From Planococcus citri (Eukaryota; Arthropoda; Insecta; Hemiptera; Pseudococcidae): 64,000 bases of DNA. How positions within the stretch are numbered: position 1 is the stretch's first letter; each line of letters opens with the position of its first letter. The notes beneath the pieces are model-generated. The model was not told the DNA's origin, searched no databases, and saw only the letters and a list, made by a program, of their open reading frames with translations. This document shows positions 1-11,683 of the stretch, one piece after another. Made by a program: the position numbers and the translations under genes. The stretch is from positions 24,542,580 to 24,606,579 of the forward strand of contig NC_088678.1 of NCBI RefSeq assembly GCF_950023065.1. Reading direction: 5' to 3'.

Positions 1-231
1 AAATCATTCTCAACCGAGAAATGAATCATTTAAATTTTAAAATTTTCCTGGATAGATGAAAGAATGTTTCCTTTTGTCTTGTCCTTCATTATACATCTTA
101 TTTGATTTCCAAGTGATTCAGTCGTTCTCGAATGATTCATCGTTGTCCGTTTCTAAACCAAAACTTCGAAAAAGAATTATCTCAAATTTATGTTCATAGA
201 CTCGTAATGTAAACTTTTATGGTACTGCTCT

Positions 232-1206
232 GTCAAAATGCAATTTGACCCAAACATAATTGCGATCAAAGGTTTTTTTTTGGTGAATATATTGTGTAGG
301 ATGGTCTGCTGAACAACATACTAAAAGTTCCCATCCCTACCCCACGAGCTAACCCCCCCCCACAGTGGATCAAAACCCGCCAAAATTAGTTTTTTGTCAA
401 AAACTTCTGAAATACATATCAACTTTTGAGTAAAAGTTGAAAATTACCAAAAGGTCATTGGGGGGGGGGGCATAATATGACCCCAAATTGATGAAAAATG
501 TCCAAAATCATACAATTGGTTAGTACCCCCATTGTGATCAACATATTATCCAATTTTCAGCTTCCTAGATCATCCCCACTCCTCTTAAGGTGGAAAAAAC
601 AGAAAATAGTGGCAAAATAATGGGGTTTCCGCCTTAATTTTGCCTCAAATGGGGTGATGACGACCTAGGAAGCTGAAATTTGGATATGTTGATCACAATG
701 GGAGTACAGAACAATGGTATGATTTTGGACCCTTTTCATCCATTTGAGATCATATTATGCCCCACCAAAAAAATGACCTTTTGGTAATTTTCAACTTTGA
801 TCCTCCCCACGTCAAAGGTCAACTCTAGCTCTCAAAAGAATCCCATTCCCCAAGCTTGACTAAATTTAATCAATTAGAACAGGTTCCAAGTCCCAAGTTT
901 TAAAATGTGAAATTATTAAAATCATGGCGCTTTGAGGGGCCGTAACGCCACCTCCCTTGGGGCTAGGGAGTTAGTCGATAGCTCATTTGATAGGTATTGG
1001 AGAGGACATAAAATCATCAGTGAGCTCATTTTACCCAAAAGTTAAGTTTTTGACGAAAAACTGATCTATGGTGGGGTTAGCTCGTGGGGTAGGGGTGGGG
1101 ACTTTTAGTATGTTGTTCAGCACACCATCCTACACAATATTCACCGAAAAAATCTTAGATCGCTATAATGTTTGGGTTCACCTATTTTTTTCCGCTATTT
1201 GACTGG
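232..1206. mobile_element. Fold-back (long inverted repeat) element
   Basis: The left half reappears as its reverse complement in the right half almost throughout. Matching pairs include the segment with CTGAACAACATACTAAAAGT near 312 and its complement near 1115, the GACCCAAACAT outer end near 247 and its complement near 1171, and the TTGTGATCAACATATTATCC stretch near 533 with its complement near 690. The centre lies around 600-640. No coding potential is seen. Outer ends are approximate and no target-site duplication could be fixed. Pieces of the same family recur near 13.4, 14.07 and 14.6 kb. Confidence 0.75.
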
Positions 1207-2070
1207 GTTCGCGAACAAACATCAGTTCCAATTGTCGATAATGAATTTAAAAATGTTATGATTCGTCATAAAAAGAGAGAAAATGCATGCATAAAATATC
1301 AACAAAATTTTCTAAAATTGGTCAAAATCGATAATTAGCAAATTCAATTGAGAATTTGTTGAGTAAAGTTGTAGTTTTAAAACATTGCAATAATATTGCA
1401 TCAAGATAAGAATAAACAAATTTATGAAACAAAAAATCAGTAAAAGTGACATAAAATTGTTAAAATTCCGACGAAAAATTAAAAGAAGGTGCAAAAATTG
1501 TATAAAATACTGCAGAAATTTTGGAAGGTTTATGGAAAAGTAAGCTAAATTTTACAGAAAATGTGTTGAAAATGAATTGAAACTCGATAAGATATCATAA
1601 TAATTTCTCAAAATGAAGAAAAAATGTTCGAAAATCTACAACAAATTGACTTATCTAATTGATGAAAAATTTGATGAAAATTATGTACAAATTTTAACAA
1701 TATTTTTTTCAGCTTCACCAATTTTCGTACCTAATTTTCAACGACTTTTTGGATTAATTTTTCCATTTTACAAAAATTTTCTCAATTTTCAACAATTCAT
1801 AAGTTGATTAGACTGATTTTTACACAATGTCAAGTTATTTTAGGTTTTTTTTTGCATTTTCACTATTAAAAATTTTTGTAATATTCTACCAATTTCTGGC
1901 ATATTCAATTTTTGAATTAATTTAGGCATTTATCGAATTATTTTCAAGTTTTTAACTATTTTTATGCTAATTTTTCATGAGAGAATTTTTAAACCACCAA
2001 AGTAGAAAGCTCATTTTTAGCAGAACATTTGGTTTTGAAGTGGAGCTGTCAAAGGAGCCACAAATTACTC
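1207..2070. other. AT-rich intergenic DNA, nothing recognised
   Basis: Very AT-rich sequence with only short low-complexity reading frames on both strands. No gene, RNA or repeat structure could be supported. Confidence 0.5.
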
Positions 2071-3079
2071 AAGTAAGGGTAAGGGTACCAATTATCGACC
2101 CCTCAGTTTATTTTTTGAATTTCTCGGAGCCAAATTGAGCTGGAAATGTCGGTGATGGTGATGGCTTAAACGATAACTTGACATGTCTACTTCAACATCC
2201 CAAAGCCCCAAGACCCAACATTGTCGTTTACTATCTTTTTTTTACATTTTCCGAAAAAAGTTCAAAAATTCGACAAAAAAAAGGTGACCCAAATATCGAC
2301 CCCCTAAAAAAACGTGTTAAAAATGAGTAAAAAAAAAACACCAAAATCAAAGTCTGAAGGCGTTAAACAAATATTTATTGCTTAATACCTGAATATAAAG
2401 TATTTAGAACGTTTTTACAAATTATGAAAATTGGTCACTTAGGTACCAAAAAACAGTGACCCTATAATATCGAACTCCTCAAAAAACGTGTTAAAATTTA
2501 AAAATGAGTAAAAAACACCAAAATCAAAGTCTGAAGAAGTGAAGACGTTAAAATAGATATTTATTATCTTGACAATATATCAACATAAAAGTATACCTTA
2601 GAACATTTTATTGGAAACTTCGGCCCATTTCTTACAATTTTGGTTTATCTTTTGGCATGTCTGTAGCAAAAAAAAGTCTTGAGATTGTCAAAACAATGGG
2701 GGGGGGGTCAAATTTGGGGCACTTCATAAAAGTAACTTTGACCAGAAATTTGAAAATTCACCGTTGAAATTATCCAAAAAGTAATTAGCACTAATTATTC
2801 GTTCCAGTGTCAGCTTTAAATAAAAATTAACACGAAATTTAGCCGCCAAAAACTATATTTTCACAAGCTCACTTCGAACAAAATTTAAAATTGAATGTTG
2901 ACTTTCTGATTTTTGTTTTTTGCTTGTCATTTCTCACCATTTGGCTTTAAAGCAGTCGCCTTTTCTGTGAAAAAGGAATAAGAAAAATGTCTTTCCAAAC
3001 ATTTTGTGGCATTATCAGGCGAGGTAGAGGGGGGTCGGATTTAAGGGTGGTCGATATTTGGTACCCTTACCCTTATCCA
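2071..3079. mobile_element. Inverted-repeat element with TAAGGGTAAGGGTACC ends
   Basis: The left end reads TAAGGGTAAGGGTACC followed by an ATTATCGACCCC stretch. The right end carries the complement, GGTACCCTTACCCTTA, preceded by GGTCGATATTTGG. Inside there is a direct repeat containing AACACCAAAATCAAAGTCTG near 2337 and again near 2513, each within about 100 bases of similar sequence. No long reading frame is present. It looks like a non-autonomous DNA element. No clear target-site duplication was found, so the superfamily is left open. Confidence 0.6.
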
Positions 3080-3953
3080 ACATTTTTGAAACCAAAAAAA
3101 TATGTTTTTTTATTGTCAAAAAATTACTCAAGATGTGAGCACACTCATACAAAATTACATTTAAGGAAGTAACACAATTTTTAAAATCAGGGTACGTATC
3201 AGATTAAAACAAAAAAAAAACCTAATAGGAAATTCGATCTCTTTTTCACATTCATATTCAAGGTACCTAGCCTATTTTCAAAATAAATTCATCAATTTCG
3301 ACAAAATATGCAATCGTGACAGATTCACTTGTTGTACCTCTAAAGCACCAGGAATTAATTTCCCATCAAACGATATGCAGGAAACAAAGAAGACATTTTG
3401 ATTAATTTAAATATTTTGCTAATTTAAACGTAAACAATTCATTTATCAAACTGACCACAAACACGTCGCGTCGCTATTGTCGGGTTCATTTGATGTAACT
3501 ATACTCGTATCTACGGTGTGTGAATACGTATAGGAAGTTAAAAAGCATCAACGGTGGTGAAAAGTAACGCTTTCGCGTCTTTCATCAGATGTTTTATTCA
3601 ATTTCGGAAAAAGCTTTGAAACGTACACGAAGAAGAGGGATGATATCGCAGCAGCACTCGAATGAACGCTAAGAGGGTGGGGGGGGGTGACAGGGTGGTA
3701 GCGGAAGAAAATAAGGAAAAAACGAGGGTAAACGGAGAAACAGCTAGACGATGAAACGTAGAACTTTTTAGATACGTTATTTCAGCACATATTAAGGCTG
3801 ACTAAAAGCCTTGTAATTTAGAAGTAAGTGTAAAATTCAAGCTAGATTCTAATCAAGTTTCCCAAGATTTAGCGATGTCGGTTACATTACCGCCGAATAC
3901 CGATACACAAAGGGGCACCCTGGTTTATTGTTTTTATTAAATGGCAACGCGAA
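3080..3953. other. Upstream region of the cuticle gene fragment
   Basis: AT-rich DNA with a poly-G tract near 3680. No supported reading frame. It would contain the distal promoter of the cuticle gene and may hide a first exon. Confidence 0.4.
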
Positions 3954-3961
3954 TATATAAA
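3954..3961 (+). promoter_or_regulatory. Candidate TATA box for the cuticle gene
   Basis: The sequence TATATAAA lies about 225 bases before the first recognised cuticle exon, which suits a short 5' exon plus a small intron. No ATG occurs between this box and the splice acceptor at 4185, so either the true first exon lies elsewhere or the start codon has been lost. The call rests only on the motif and its position. Confidence 0.35.
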
Positions 3962-4185
3962 ACTCTGGTAGCGGTAGCCGACTGCCTTATATCCAGCGTG
4001 TGAGCTGTGAACCGAAGTATCCGTCGCTGCCGAATCGAACTTTCCAAATAAAAACTCTTAATCTTATCGCGAGATCTAGTTTTTGAGTTGTAAAAGCCAT
4101 CAAAACGCAATAAATTCTTTTAACAAAGAAACTTAAAGTACGTAATTGTAATTTATAGCAAAAACCGTAACTATTTCTGTTGCAG

Positions 4186-4656
4186 TTATTGATTTGTTTA
4201 TTGGCTCTGGCGAATGTAAATGTGCAATCGTTACCGCAAGTACCGAATGGAGCTCCTTTGCCACCGTACCCGACCGGAGCACCTCTGCCACCACCGTTCC
4301 CGACCGGAGCTCCTTTACCGCCGCCATTCTCTAGACCAGCATTTCCGCCACCTCCACCGGGTACCTTTGTACCAATCATTCAACAAAACTTCGATATAAA
4401 TCCAGACGGCGCTTACACGTTCGGGTAGGTAACTCTATAGTAACATATGCCATTCTAACCTACTTTCTGCTTTGGTATAATAGTAAATTACCCTTCATTA
4501 ACCTCGCACTTACGGTATTCTTTCTTCTCGGGGCTAGATATCAATCAGCTGATGGAAGCGTGAGACAAGAAAGTGGATCGGTGAGGTACCCGAATGTACC
4601 AGGAGTCGAACCAATTCTCGCTGTCCAAGGCTCGTACGCTTATACTGCTCCCGATG
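4186..4656 (+). CDS. RR-type cuticular protein, two internal exons (partial)
   Basis: Two exons join in phase. Exon 4186-4424 follows a pyrimidine-rich acceptor (TTTCTGTTGCAG) and ends at GTAGGT. Exon 4538-4656 follows CTAG and ends at GTGAGT. The first exon encodes a hydrophobic signal-peptide core ending about ALANVNVQS, then a proline-rich segment with repeated GAPLPP units, then the start of a chitin-binding RR domain (DGAYTFGYQ). The second continues it (DGSVRQESGS, then GSYAYTAPDG). This pattern is the Rebers-Riddiford consensus, so the product should be a secreted cuticle protein that binds chitin. The exon with the initiator ATG and the last exon, expected to give the ADENGFQP-like end of the domain, were not found. 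An inverted-repeat element begins about 760 bases downstream. The gene may have long introns or be a broken copy. The domain call is firm; gene completeness is not. Confidence 0.75.
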
Positions 4657-5420
4657 GTGAGTTTTTAAATACGATTTTACGTTTGTGAATCGGAAAAGTC
4701 GATTTGAATTAAACTGTATTTGACAACAAGATGATATTTTCTCGCAAATGCCTGCCCTTTACTACCTTATGAACCGATAAAACCATAAAAACCCACACTC
4801 AGATTATCCTAAATTTCATCCGGGGCCAAGGGCCATTATTGAACTGAAATGGCAACGTGCTTCTAATAATTTCCTCGTCAACGTGAATTTTCAACCCCTC
4901 AAGGGTTCCGTATTTTGGGTTGTCAACCATCTTCGATTGAGGTGGTGTTATACTGTCTACTGAAACAATGTGTCTCTGTTTTGCTCTCTGCATAGCGTAG
5001 AAAATATAGATGGATGACCCTCGGCCTCATCTGTACTGCTGAGAAATTTCATGCTCTACAATGTTCTTTCTCTTTAGTTTTTTTTTTTGTTGAGTCCTTA
5101 ATTTTTCGTACAGCCCAAATTTTCAAAAAAAAAAAAATATAGAAAAGGTCGATTTTTTTGACATAAGCAAAGCTGAACCAGCTCAAAGTACAAAAAAAAA
5201 TCTTGAAAAAAAAACAATCATTCTACTCGTAAAAATATCGTGTCCAGTAGCTGGTTTTTCATCACAAGAAATTAATTGATCCATTGTCAGAGTAACATAA
5301 AGGGTTCAAAAAATTATTGAGCATAGAAAATGATGAATCTGAACTTTACCATAACTCTGGATTTTGACCAAATTACAGAGAAAAATTTACATTGAGTTGA
5401 AAGTGTCCTTAAAGCATCTT
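4657..5420. other. Sequence after the cuticle exons
   Basis: Begins with a good splice donor (GTGAGT). No exon completing the RR domain could be placed here in the required phase. A minus-strand frame at 4799-4993 is open but resembles nothing I know. Homopolymer A tracts lie near 5131-5215. Confidence 0.4.
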
Positions 5421-6776
5421 ACAAGGGAACCTCTTGAGGTGTCACACTCCGATTTGAACGGGACTGCAATTTTTGGAAAGAGCATAGTCTAAAACTCCCA
5501 AAACCAAATTTTCAGCTGCCCAAGTTCGTTTTTCTATTTTTGGCGAATTTTTGAAAATTCAAAATTGACTGTTTTTGGCGATTTATGCCTTTTTTTAAAA
5601 GTACGTACTTGATCAGTAAAAATGATCAAAATAAATCCCAAAACTAATATTAATTACCCAAATCCAAATTTCACCATTTCCAGCCATTCTGGAGCCTCCA
5701 GCGCGATTTTCCAATTTCTCCAAAATTTTGAATTTGCTCCAGAAAGCGTGAATATGCAGTTGGGCAGCTAAAAATCGAGTTGTGTATTATACTCGACCTG
5801 TTTAACGAGTTATCTACACTTGAGCCGATTTTGGGAGTGACACCTCAAGAGTGGTTTTTTGTCCAGCTTTTTTCAAAATTAAAAAATCCAAAAAATCAAA
5901 AGATTCCCGTTTGTGTGGAAATTTTTGAAATTCACGCGAATCGCTGTATTTTGTCCAAAACTAATCCCCAAATCTAAATTTCACAATTTCCAGCCATTCT
6001 GGAGCCTCCAGCTCGATTTTTCAATTTCTCCAGAATTTTGAATTTGCTCCAGAAGGCGTGAATATGCAGTTGGGCAGCTAAAAATCGAGTTGTGTATTAT
6101 ACTCGATCTGTTTAACGAGTTTATCCACATTTGAGCGGATTTTGAGAGTGGCACCTCAAGAGTGGTTTTTTGAGGTGTCACTCTCGCTCCAAAACGGCTG
6201 GAAAATGGAAAAATTTGCGCTTTGGGGGTTGATTCTCGAAGAAATACAGCGATTCCCACAAATTTCAAGAATTTCCTCACACACTGGTTATCTTTTGATT
6301 TTTTGGATTTTTTAATTTTGAAAAAAGCTGGTCAAAAAAACCACTCTTGAGGTGTCACTCCCAAAATCGGCTCAAATGTGGATAAACTCCTTAAACAGGT
6401 CGAGTGTAATATACAACCCCATTTTCAGCTGCCCAACTTCAATTTACGCCTTCTGGAGCAAATTCAAAATTCTGGAGAAATTGAAAAATCGCGCTGAAGG
6501 CTCCAGAATAGCTGGAAATGGTGAAATTTGGATTTGGGTAATTAATATTAGTTTTGGGACTTACTTTGACCATTTTTACTGATCAAGTTCGTACTTTAAA
6601 AAAAAGCATAAATCGCCAAAAACGGTCAATTTTGAATTTTCAAAAATTCGCCAAAAATTGAAAAATGAATTTGGGCAGCTGAAAATTTGGTTTTTGGGGG
6701 TTTTAGACTATTCTCTTTCCAAAAATCGCGGTCCCGTTCAAATCAGAGTGTGACACCTCAAGAGGTACTCTACAAG
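5421..6776. mobile_element. PIF/Harbinger-like long inverted-repeat element, copy 1
   Basis: The left terminus carries CAAGGGAACCTCTTGAGGTG. The right terminus carries the complement, CACCTCAAGAGG, slightly altered at the extreme end. The arms contain matched blocks: GCGATTTATGC with its complement GCATAAATCGC, and TTTTCAGCTGCCC with its complement. Inside are repeated ~300-bp units with the palindromic CTGGAGCCTCCAG motif, meeting head to head near 6150-6200. No transposase is visible, so it is non-autonomous. Copies at 11684 and 31400 share the layout. Confidence 0.7.
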
Positions 6777-9700
6777 GAAAATGGCACAGGTATCCATCAC
6801 AAAAGATAGGATTCGATTTTCTATACCTTCCTGATGCAAAGATATTCCAACTCAAAACTAGATTTTGAGTAGAAAGCACACGTTAGAAAATTATTGTAGA
6901 TCACGAAAATCAAAATTTTTTAACTTGAGCAAATTAAAAAATTCTGTTTTTCAATATACATGCCCCAACCAGGGAGATATCCAAACTGACAGAATATTTT
7001 TGAATTGGGCAAAACTAACTACATTTAAAGAGCGAGTAAAAATTAATTATAAACCAAAATTTCAGCTACCAAAGTCCACTTTTCGATTTTTGTTGAATTT
7101 AAAAAATCAAATTTGAGCAAAAAATGTGATCAATTGAAATTTACCTATATTAATTGATATAGGGAGCTGAAATTTGGCTTGAACATATACCCTATTTTCG
7201 AACCAATTAAATCGAATGCAAACGGCTTCGAACTATTTTGAGCGGATCTGGAGCCTCCAGAAAACTTTTGAAAATTTTTTAATTACCTAGATATTTTGGA
7301 GTTTAATCGATCAATTGAGTCTTTAACAATTGTACTTATTGACACTCTTTGGGAATCAGGAATTTACAAAATACAGCTGGAAGTCCCAGAATGGCTTAAC
7401 ACCACTTTCAATCGACTCAACGAGTAGAAATCAAATTTTAAAGTAAATGTTAGCTTTCCAAATTTATTGAGTAAAATTTTGTGAGAATTTTAATTTTCAA
7501 AAATTTGCTGGAGGCTCCAGAACTGCTCAAAACGGTTCAAATTTATTTCCAATCTATTTGAAGACTCGAAAATAGGGTACATACCAAATTTCAGCTTTAC
7601 AGGTCAATTTGACAAAATTTCGATTTTTTTCACATTTTTGGCCGAAATTAGATTTTTAAAAATTTACCAAAAATTGAAAAATTTTAGTTAGTGATGTGTT
7701 CCATTATACAAAAGTATAATGTGTGGAAATTTACAGCTCTATTGATCAGGACAGGGATAAAATTAAAAGTGAAAAAAAAATCATTCAACTGAAATTATTC
7801 GATTTTCTGCAATTCGAAGGATATGCAAACACGCAACTTGTGGACGTAGAATATGTTGCTCTCTTCTCCTATATTGCGTAGATAAGAACCTACATTTATG
7901 AAACACTCTATTTCTGCGTACTATTGAACAAATTGAACGATCTTGCGTATCAAATTATCCATATTTGTCATATTGTTCGTATAGTAAAATATTATAGATG
8001 AATTTTTCGACAACTTTATAATCCGTCATCGTACACACACTTGCCAAGTTTATCAAACATTTTCGCAAAGTTTACCGGAAACTTTTCCCCTTTTCTTTCT
8101 TTTTTTGGTAACTCGGCAAAATGACGAAATTAAAAAAAAAATCAATTTACAACTTCTTTGTACTTATGTCAACTTGAAAAGTGTTTTTTATAATGTAGGC
8201 AGTTTGATAAAATTTAACGAAGTTTAAACTCTTGTTTATTCGCTCATTCGCTAAAATAAACGCGCGTGAGAAAAAAAGCTAGCTAGGTATTTAAAATGGT
8301 AAACGAAAAAAAAAAGAATAAAAAATTACCAAGTTTCAAGAGATAACGCTGTAGATAAATTAATTTAAAACGCAATTTTTAAAGGGTTATTTAAAAATTA
8401 AAAAGAATGAACTCGAGAAGGCCGAATTCCGTAAATTTTGTCGTTTTCAATGAAGATTATGTTTTGTATCTTGGGATTTCACGGGTTGGGGAGACAGAAG
8501 TTGTGTTTTTTTCTACTTGGTTCACTGGATCTTAGCTCTTTGATAAAATTTTGTAAATTGAAGTATTTTTAAAATTATTTTCACACGAGACAACCAAAAA
8601 AAGGAAAAATTTCCAATCTATGTATGTAGTTGAGACTCGAGAAGAAAAGATTTTTGAATCATTGAAATTATTTTCACAATTAGGTACATGTTGAGGAAGA
8701 AAAAAATCAAATTTTATTTAAAAAATGTTTGAAAATGTTGACCGGAGACTGGAGAGTTCTAATCCCTCAGAGCTCAAAACTAAATGCTTGAGGTAGTTGA
8801 GGTATCAAAATAATTCATCAAATGTGACTGAAAATACCATTAAAGGATTCCATGAAGCTTCAAGATCTCTCTACTTACTCTGTTGCTCACTTATGAAAAA
8901 TTCATTGGCATTGATTACCAAAATATATTTGACCGTCATAAAACCTAAACGATAATCGAGTCACTGTAAAGAAAATTTTTCAAACACGATGACACACCTA
9001 CTTAATTATATATCCATTACACTTAATTAATATTACCAACTCATTCAGCCAGGGTATTGATTTAATAACCAGTTCGGTGTTTGGTTTAAATTATTGCACC
9101 CAATTATCGCACGTTCAAAACCGCGAACAAATGTTAAATTACGAGAGGTAATATTTAAAGTCAACAAACCACCATAATGAGGTAGTCGTTAAAGAAACCC
9201 AAAACATGTAAAATGCTCTTCTAATCTACGAATAATCGCCGCCTTTCATAACTCGCTTCCATTTCACGTGAAATATTAGATATTTCGTCTTATAAAACTC
9301 GTATGTACAAGATGATTACGATTCGTAAATGCGAACGGGTTGCTAATCCACAAGTATACTTACGTACGATGCAATGCGATTGCGAAAAACTTTTTTAAAA
9401 AATTAATCCATGGCTTCAATACATATTTGACAAGTTGAATTCCAAAGTTAAAGTTTTTTCATTACGATTTACGAGAAATAGTTTAACGTGTTTAATCATC
9501 GAGACGATTTGTGTAAGTTTATAGGGCAAGGGGCAATGTCTCAAAGTTTTTTTCAGTACTTTGGTGGAATGGTTAAATTAAATTGCTAATACTGTGTTGA
9601 AAATATTTTCCTATTTATCACACGATATTTGTTTGTACATAATAATGCACAAATTAGCAGTAACAAATCGAATATTTCTCAAAAAAAAAAAAAAAAAAAT

Positions 9701-10392
9701 TAAAAACGAGTTAAAAATGTTAAGATGGTGTTTCAATCGATAAAAATAAATCTAATTGAAATAAAAATGAGATAAAATGTATCTAGATAAACATAAAAAC
9801 TTGCATTTCACCAAGAAGATACTTTCGAAAAAGTTCTAAAAATTTTTATTTAAAACGGTTATAAAAAATTCAATAATTCCGTAAATTAAATGAAATCTAA
9901 AAAAAAATATATAAAAAAATAAGGAATATCAATTACCTATACAGATACAACTTAAAGTAACAAAAAATAAAATGCAAAATAACTTCCCAAAGATACTGCG
10001 AACATTACTTAAAACAAATTCCAAAGAATGTTTGTACGAAAATCTGACATCTAATTTTATTTGGACAAAATTTACCTTATTTCTAAAATATGTAACAAAA
10101 ATAGAATAAAACAAAAAAGTGTTCATCTACTTAATACTGGGTATTTATGCGTAAAAACGAGATTAAATTAGAATTGCTGAATTAATGAAAACCAGAGTGG
10201 CCAAAAATGCTTTAATTTTAACTTATCAGAAATAGGATTAATTATGTACCTATCATATTAATTAACCACACAAAATATCTATGTATAAAAAATTGAAATT
10301 AGCTAGCTGGTATAGGTGCCAACTAACTTGCTGATGAACAAAATTCAATCACGTTTAGAAATCAAGAACAATATTATAATTAGTTTGACAAA
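6777..10392. other. AT-rich intergenic DNA with degenerate CTGGAGGCTCCAG repeats
   Basis: From about 7040 to 7700 several decayed repeat units carry the CTGGAGCCTCCAG or CTGGAGGCTCCAG motif and Phe/Lys-poor AT-rich spacers, related to the repeats at 26.2-28.3 kb. From 7770 to 10392 I see only AT-rich DNA with a poly-A run near 9680. The last few hundred bases are the 3' flank of the first MATH-BTB gene. Confidence 0.45.
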
Positions 10393-11475
10393 TTATAGTC
10401 GAGCCAAAGCTGAGCACAACTCATTGACCAACTCCTTTGATTTAATATTTTTCCAACCCGTTGTATTCGACACTTCACGAGGTTTCGATAAGATGAACTT
10501 CATTACTTCATTTTTCAGTTCTTTAACGCCATGTAAATCTGCTAATGCTAAAATACTCGCAGCATTTTCCACCGATAACGTCCTCCGCAATTCTTCGGCA
10601 CAAATCATTTTCAATTGGTCCAAACCATATTTATCAGCAGCTTCCAACAAACTATCCGCTACCTTTTCCAGATTTTTACATTTTCCAGTATAAATGTATG
10701 ACAAGAGTTCGCTAATCGTTTCAGCGTTGATATCATCGATATGTATACGATTTAGCCTAGTTTCTTTCATATCATGTCTAAACATCGCAGCAAATACAGG
10801 ACTGTGCGCCGCCAGGATATTCTTATGCGCTGGGAACTCTTTATCGTCACTCGCTACGAGACTGACATCACTAAATTCTCCTTTTTCAAGCAATTGGCCC
10901 AAATTTTTCGAAAGATTACAAGCAGGAGGGCTTGGAAACAGTTGCTGTTTTCTGCATTCATGTAAGGTGTTCTTGGTGGCATCACCACGAACTGCAGAAA
11001 ACTCGATCTCGAACATAATCCTTAATGTATTATTAATCAAAAAGTTGTTTCTAAAATTGTCATCTTTCTTGAGAAATTCTTTAGCACCCGGACTATGATT
11101 AATTGCCAAATTAAATTCGGTCACTTTACCGGTTTTAATAGTGAATACTTTATTTCGATGGGAATCCAAAACAAAAGCGTTCAATTTTGCGTATATCTTG
11201 TCCTTTACAAGACTGTCGTTCGTCATGTACACAGAAATTGTATCTTTGTCATCAGTCTCTCCATTAGGTTTTAGCTGTAGATTCCACTTGAATTTATCAT
11301 TTGCGGAGACTGAGAATGCAGAAGCATATAATGTACTTCCTTCTGCCTCGTGAAAATTAAAATTATGAATCGTCCAAACGTAACTTACTTTATTAATCTG
11401 AACTTCGGTACTGCCACTTTTTTTGGCTAATTTACACAAAGGTGTACAAACGCTAGAATGGCACGACAATGGCAT
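10393..11475 (-). CDS. MATH-BTB protein 1 (SPOP-like, subgroup A)
   Basis: This 360-residue single-exon protein is a predicted substrate adaptor of a Cullin-3 ubiquitin ligase. The MATH domain spans about residues 30-158 and starts with YVWTIHNFNF. The BTB domain spans about 190-290 (FSDV, AHK, SPVFAAMF, YIYTGKC). A three-box/BACK-like segment follows at about 296-345 (SVENAASIL, GWKNI). The length is close to human SPOP (374). I chose the ATG at 11475 because it aligns with the start of the near-identical gene 3; the frame is open 60 codons further upstream. The likely Cullin-contact motif is MKE (about 236-238). The tryptophan that lines the SPOP peptide groove is replaced in the segment HSPGAKEF. 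A candidate leader acceptor lies at 11596-11597, 120 bases upstream. An inverted-repeat element sits just beyond the leader. The substrate is unknown. Confidence 0.93.
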   Translation of the reverse strand: MPLSCHSSVCTPLCKLAKKSGSTEVQINKVSYVWTIHNFNFHEAEGSTLYASAFSVSANDKFKWNLQLKPNGETDDKDTISVYMTNDSLVKDKIYAKLNAFVLDSHRNKVFTIKTGKVTEFNLAINHSPGAKEFLKKDDNFRNNFLINNTLRIMFEIEFSAVRGDATKNTLHECRKQQLFPSPPACNLSKNLGQLLEKGEFSDVSLVASDDKEFPAHKNILAAHSPVFAAMFRHDMKETRLNRIHIDDINAETISELLSYIYTGKCKNLEKVADSLLEAADKYGLDQLKMICAEELRRTLSVENAASILALADLHGVKELKNEVMKFILSKPREVSNTTGWKNIKSKELVNELCSALARL

Positions 11476-11683
11476 ATTGAGGGCAGTAAATTTGCAATTT
11501 TTTTGAGAGAAATGGTAATATGAAATTTGAAGAATATTGTTCCGAAGAATACGATTACCTATGTCATTCGTCCGTTCTTTCTGCTTTATCCAAAACTGAA
11601 ACAATAAAAATCGTAAGATCGTATAAGTAGGTATGTAAGTATAACTCACCAACAATTTGCGTTCTTATAGTTCCTTACTCCTT
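11476..11683 (-). promoter_or_regulatory. Leader of MATH-BTB gene 1 with candidate short intron
   Basis: On the minus strand a pyrimidine-rich CAG acceptor ends at 11596. A GTGAGT donor lies at 11644-11649, giving a candidate intron of only ~53 bases. Gene 3 has the same leader text after its acceptor (GGATAAA, GCAGA, AAGAACG) and also a donor-like site at the equivalent place. A second GTGAGT at 13099-13104 is an alternative donor, in which case the element at 11684 would lie inside the intron. Transcription was not observed. Confidence 0.4.

Noticed and set aside
4799..4993. Minus-strand 64-codon frame, and an attempt to read the plus strand here as the last cuticle exon
   Set aside because: The plus strand gives no ADENGF-type end in the phase required by the donor at 4656. 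The minus-strand peptide resembles no family I know and lacks gene context.
10316..11353. Plus-strand frames of 63-134 codons opposite gene 1, with similar ones opposite genes 2-11 (for example 35129-35443, 42056-42454, 57841-58269)
   Set aside because: They are antisense shadows of the conserved BTB coding sequence. They recur at the same relative place in each paralog because the minus-strand protein is conserved.
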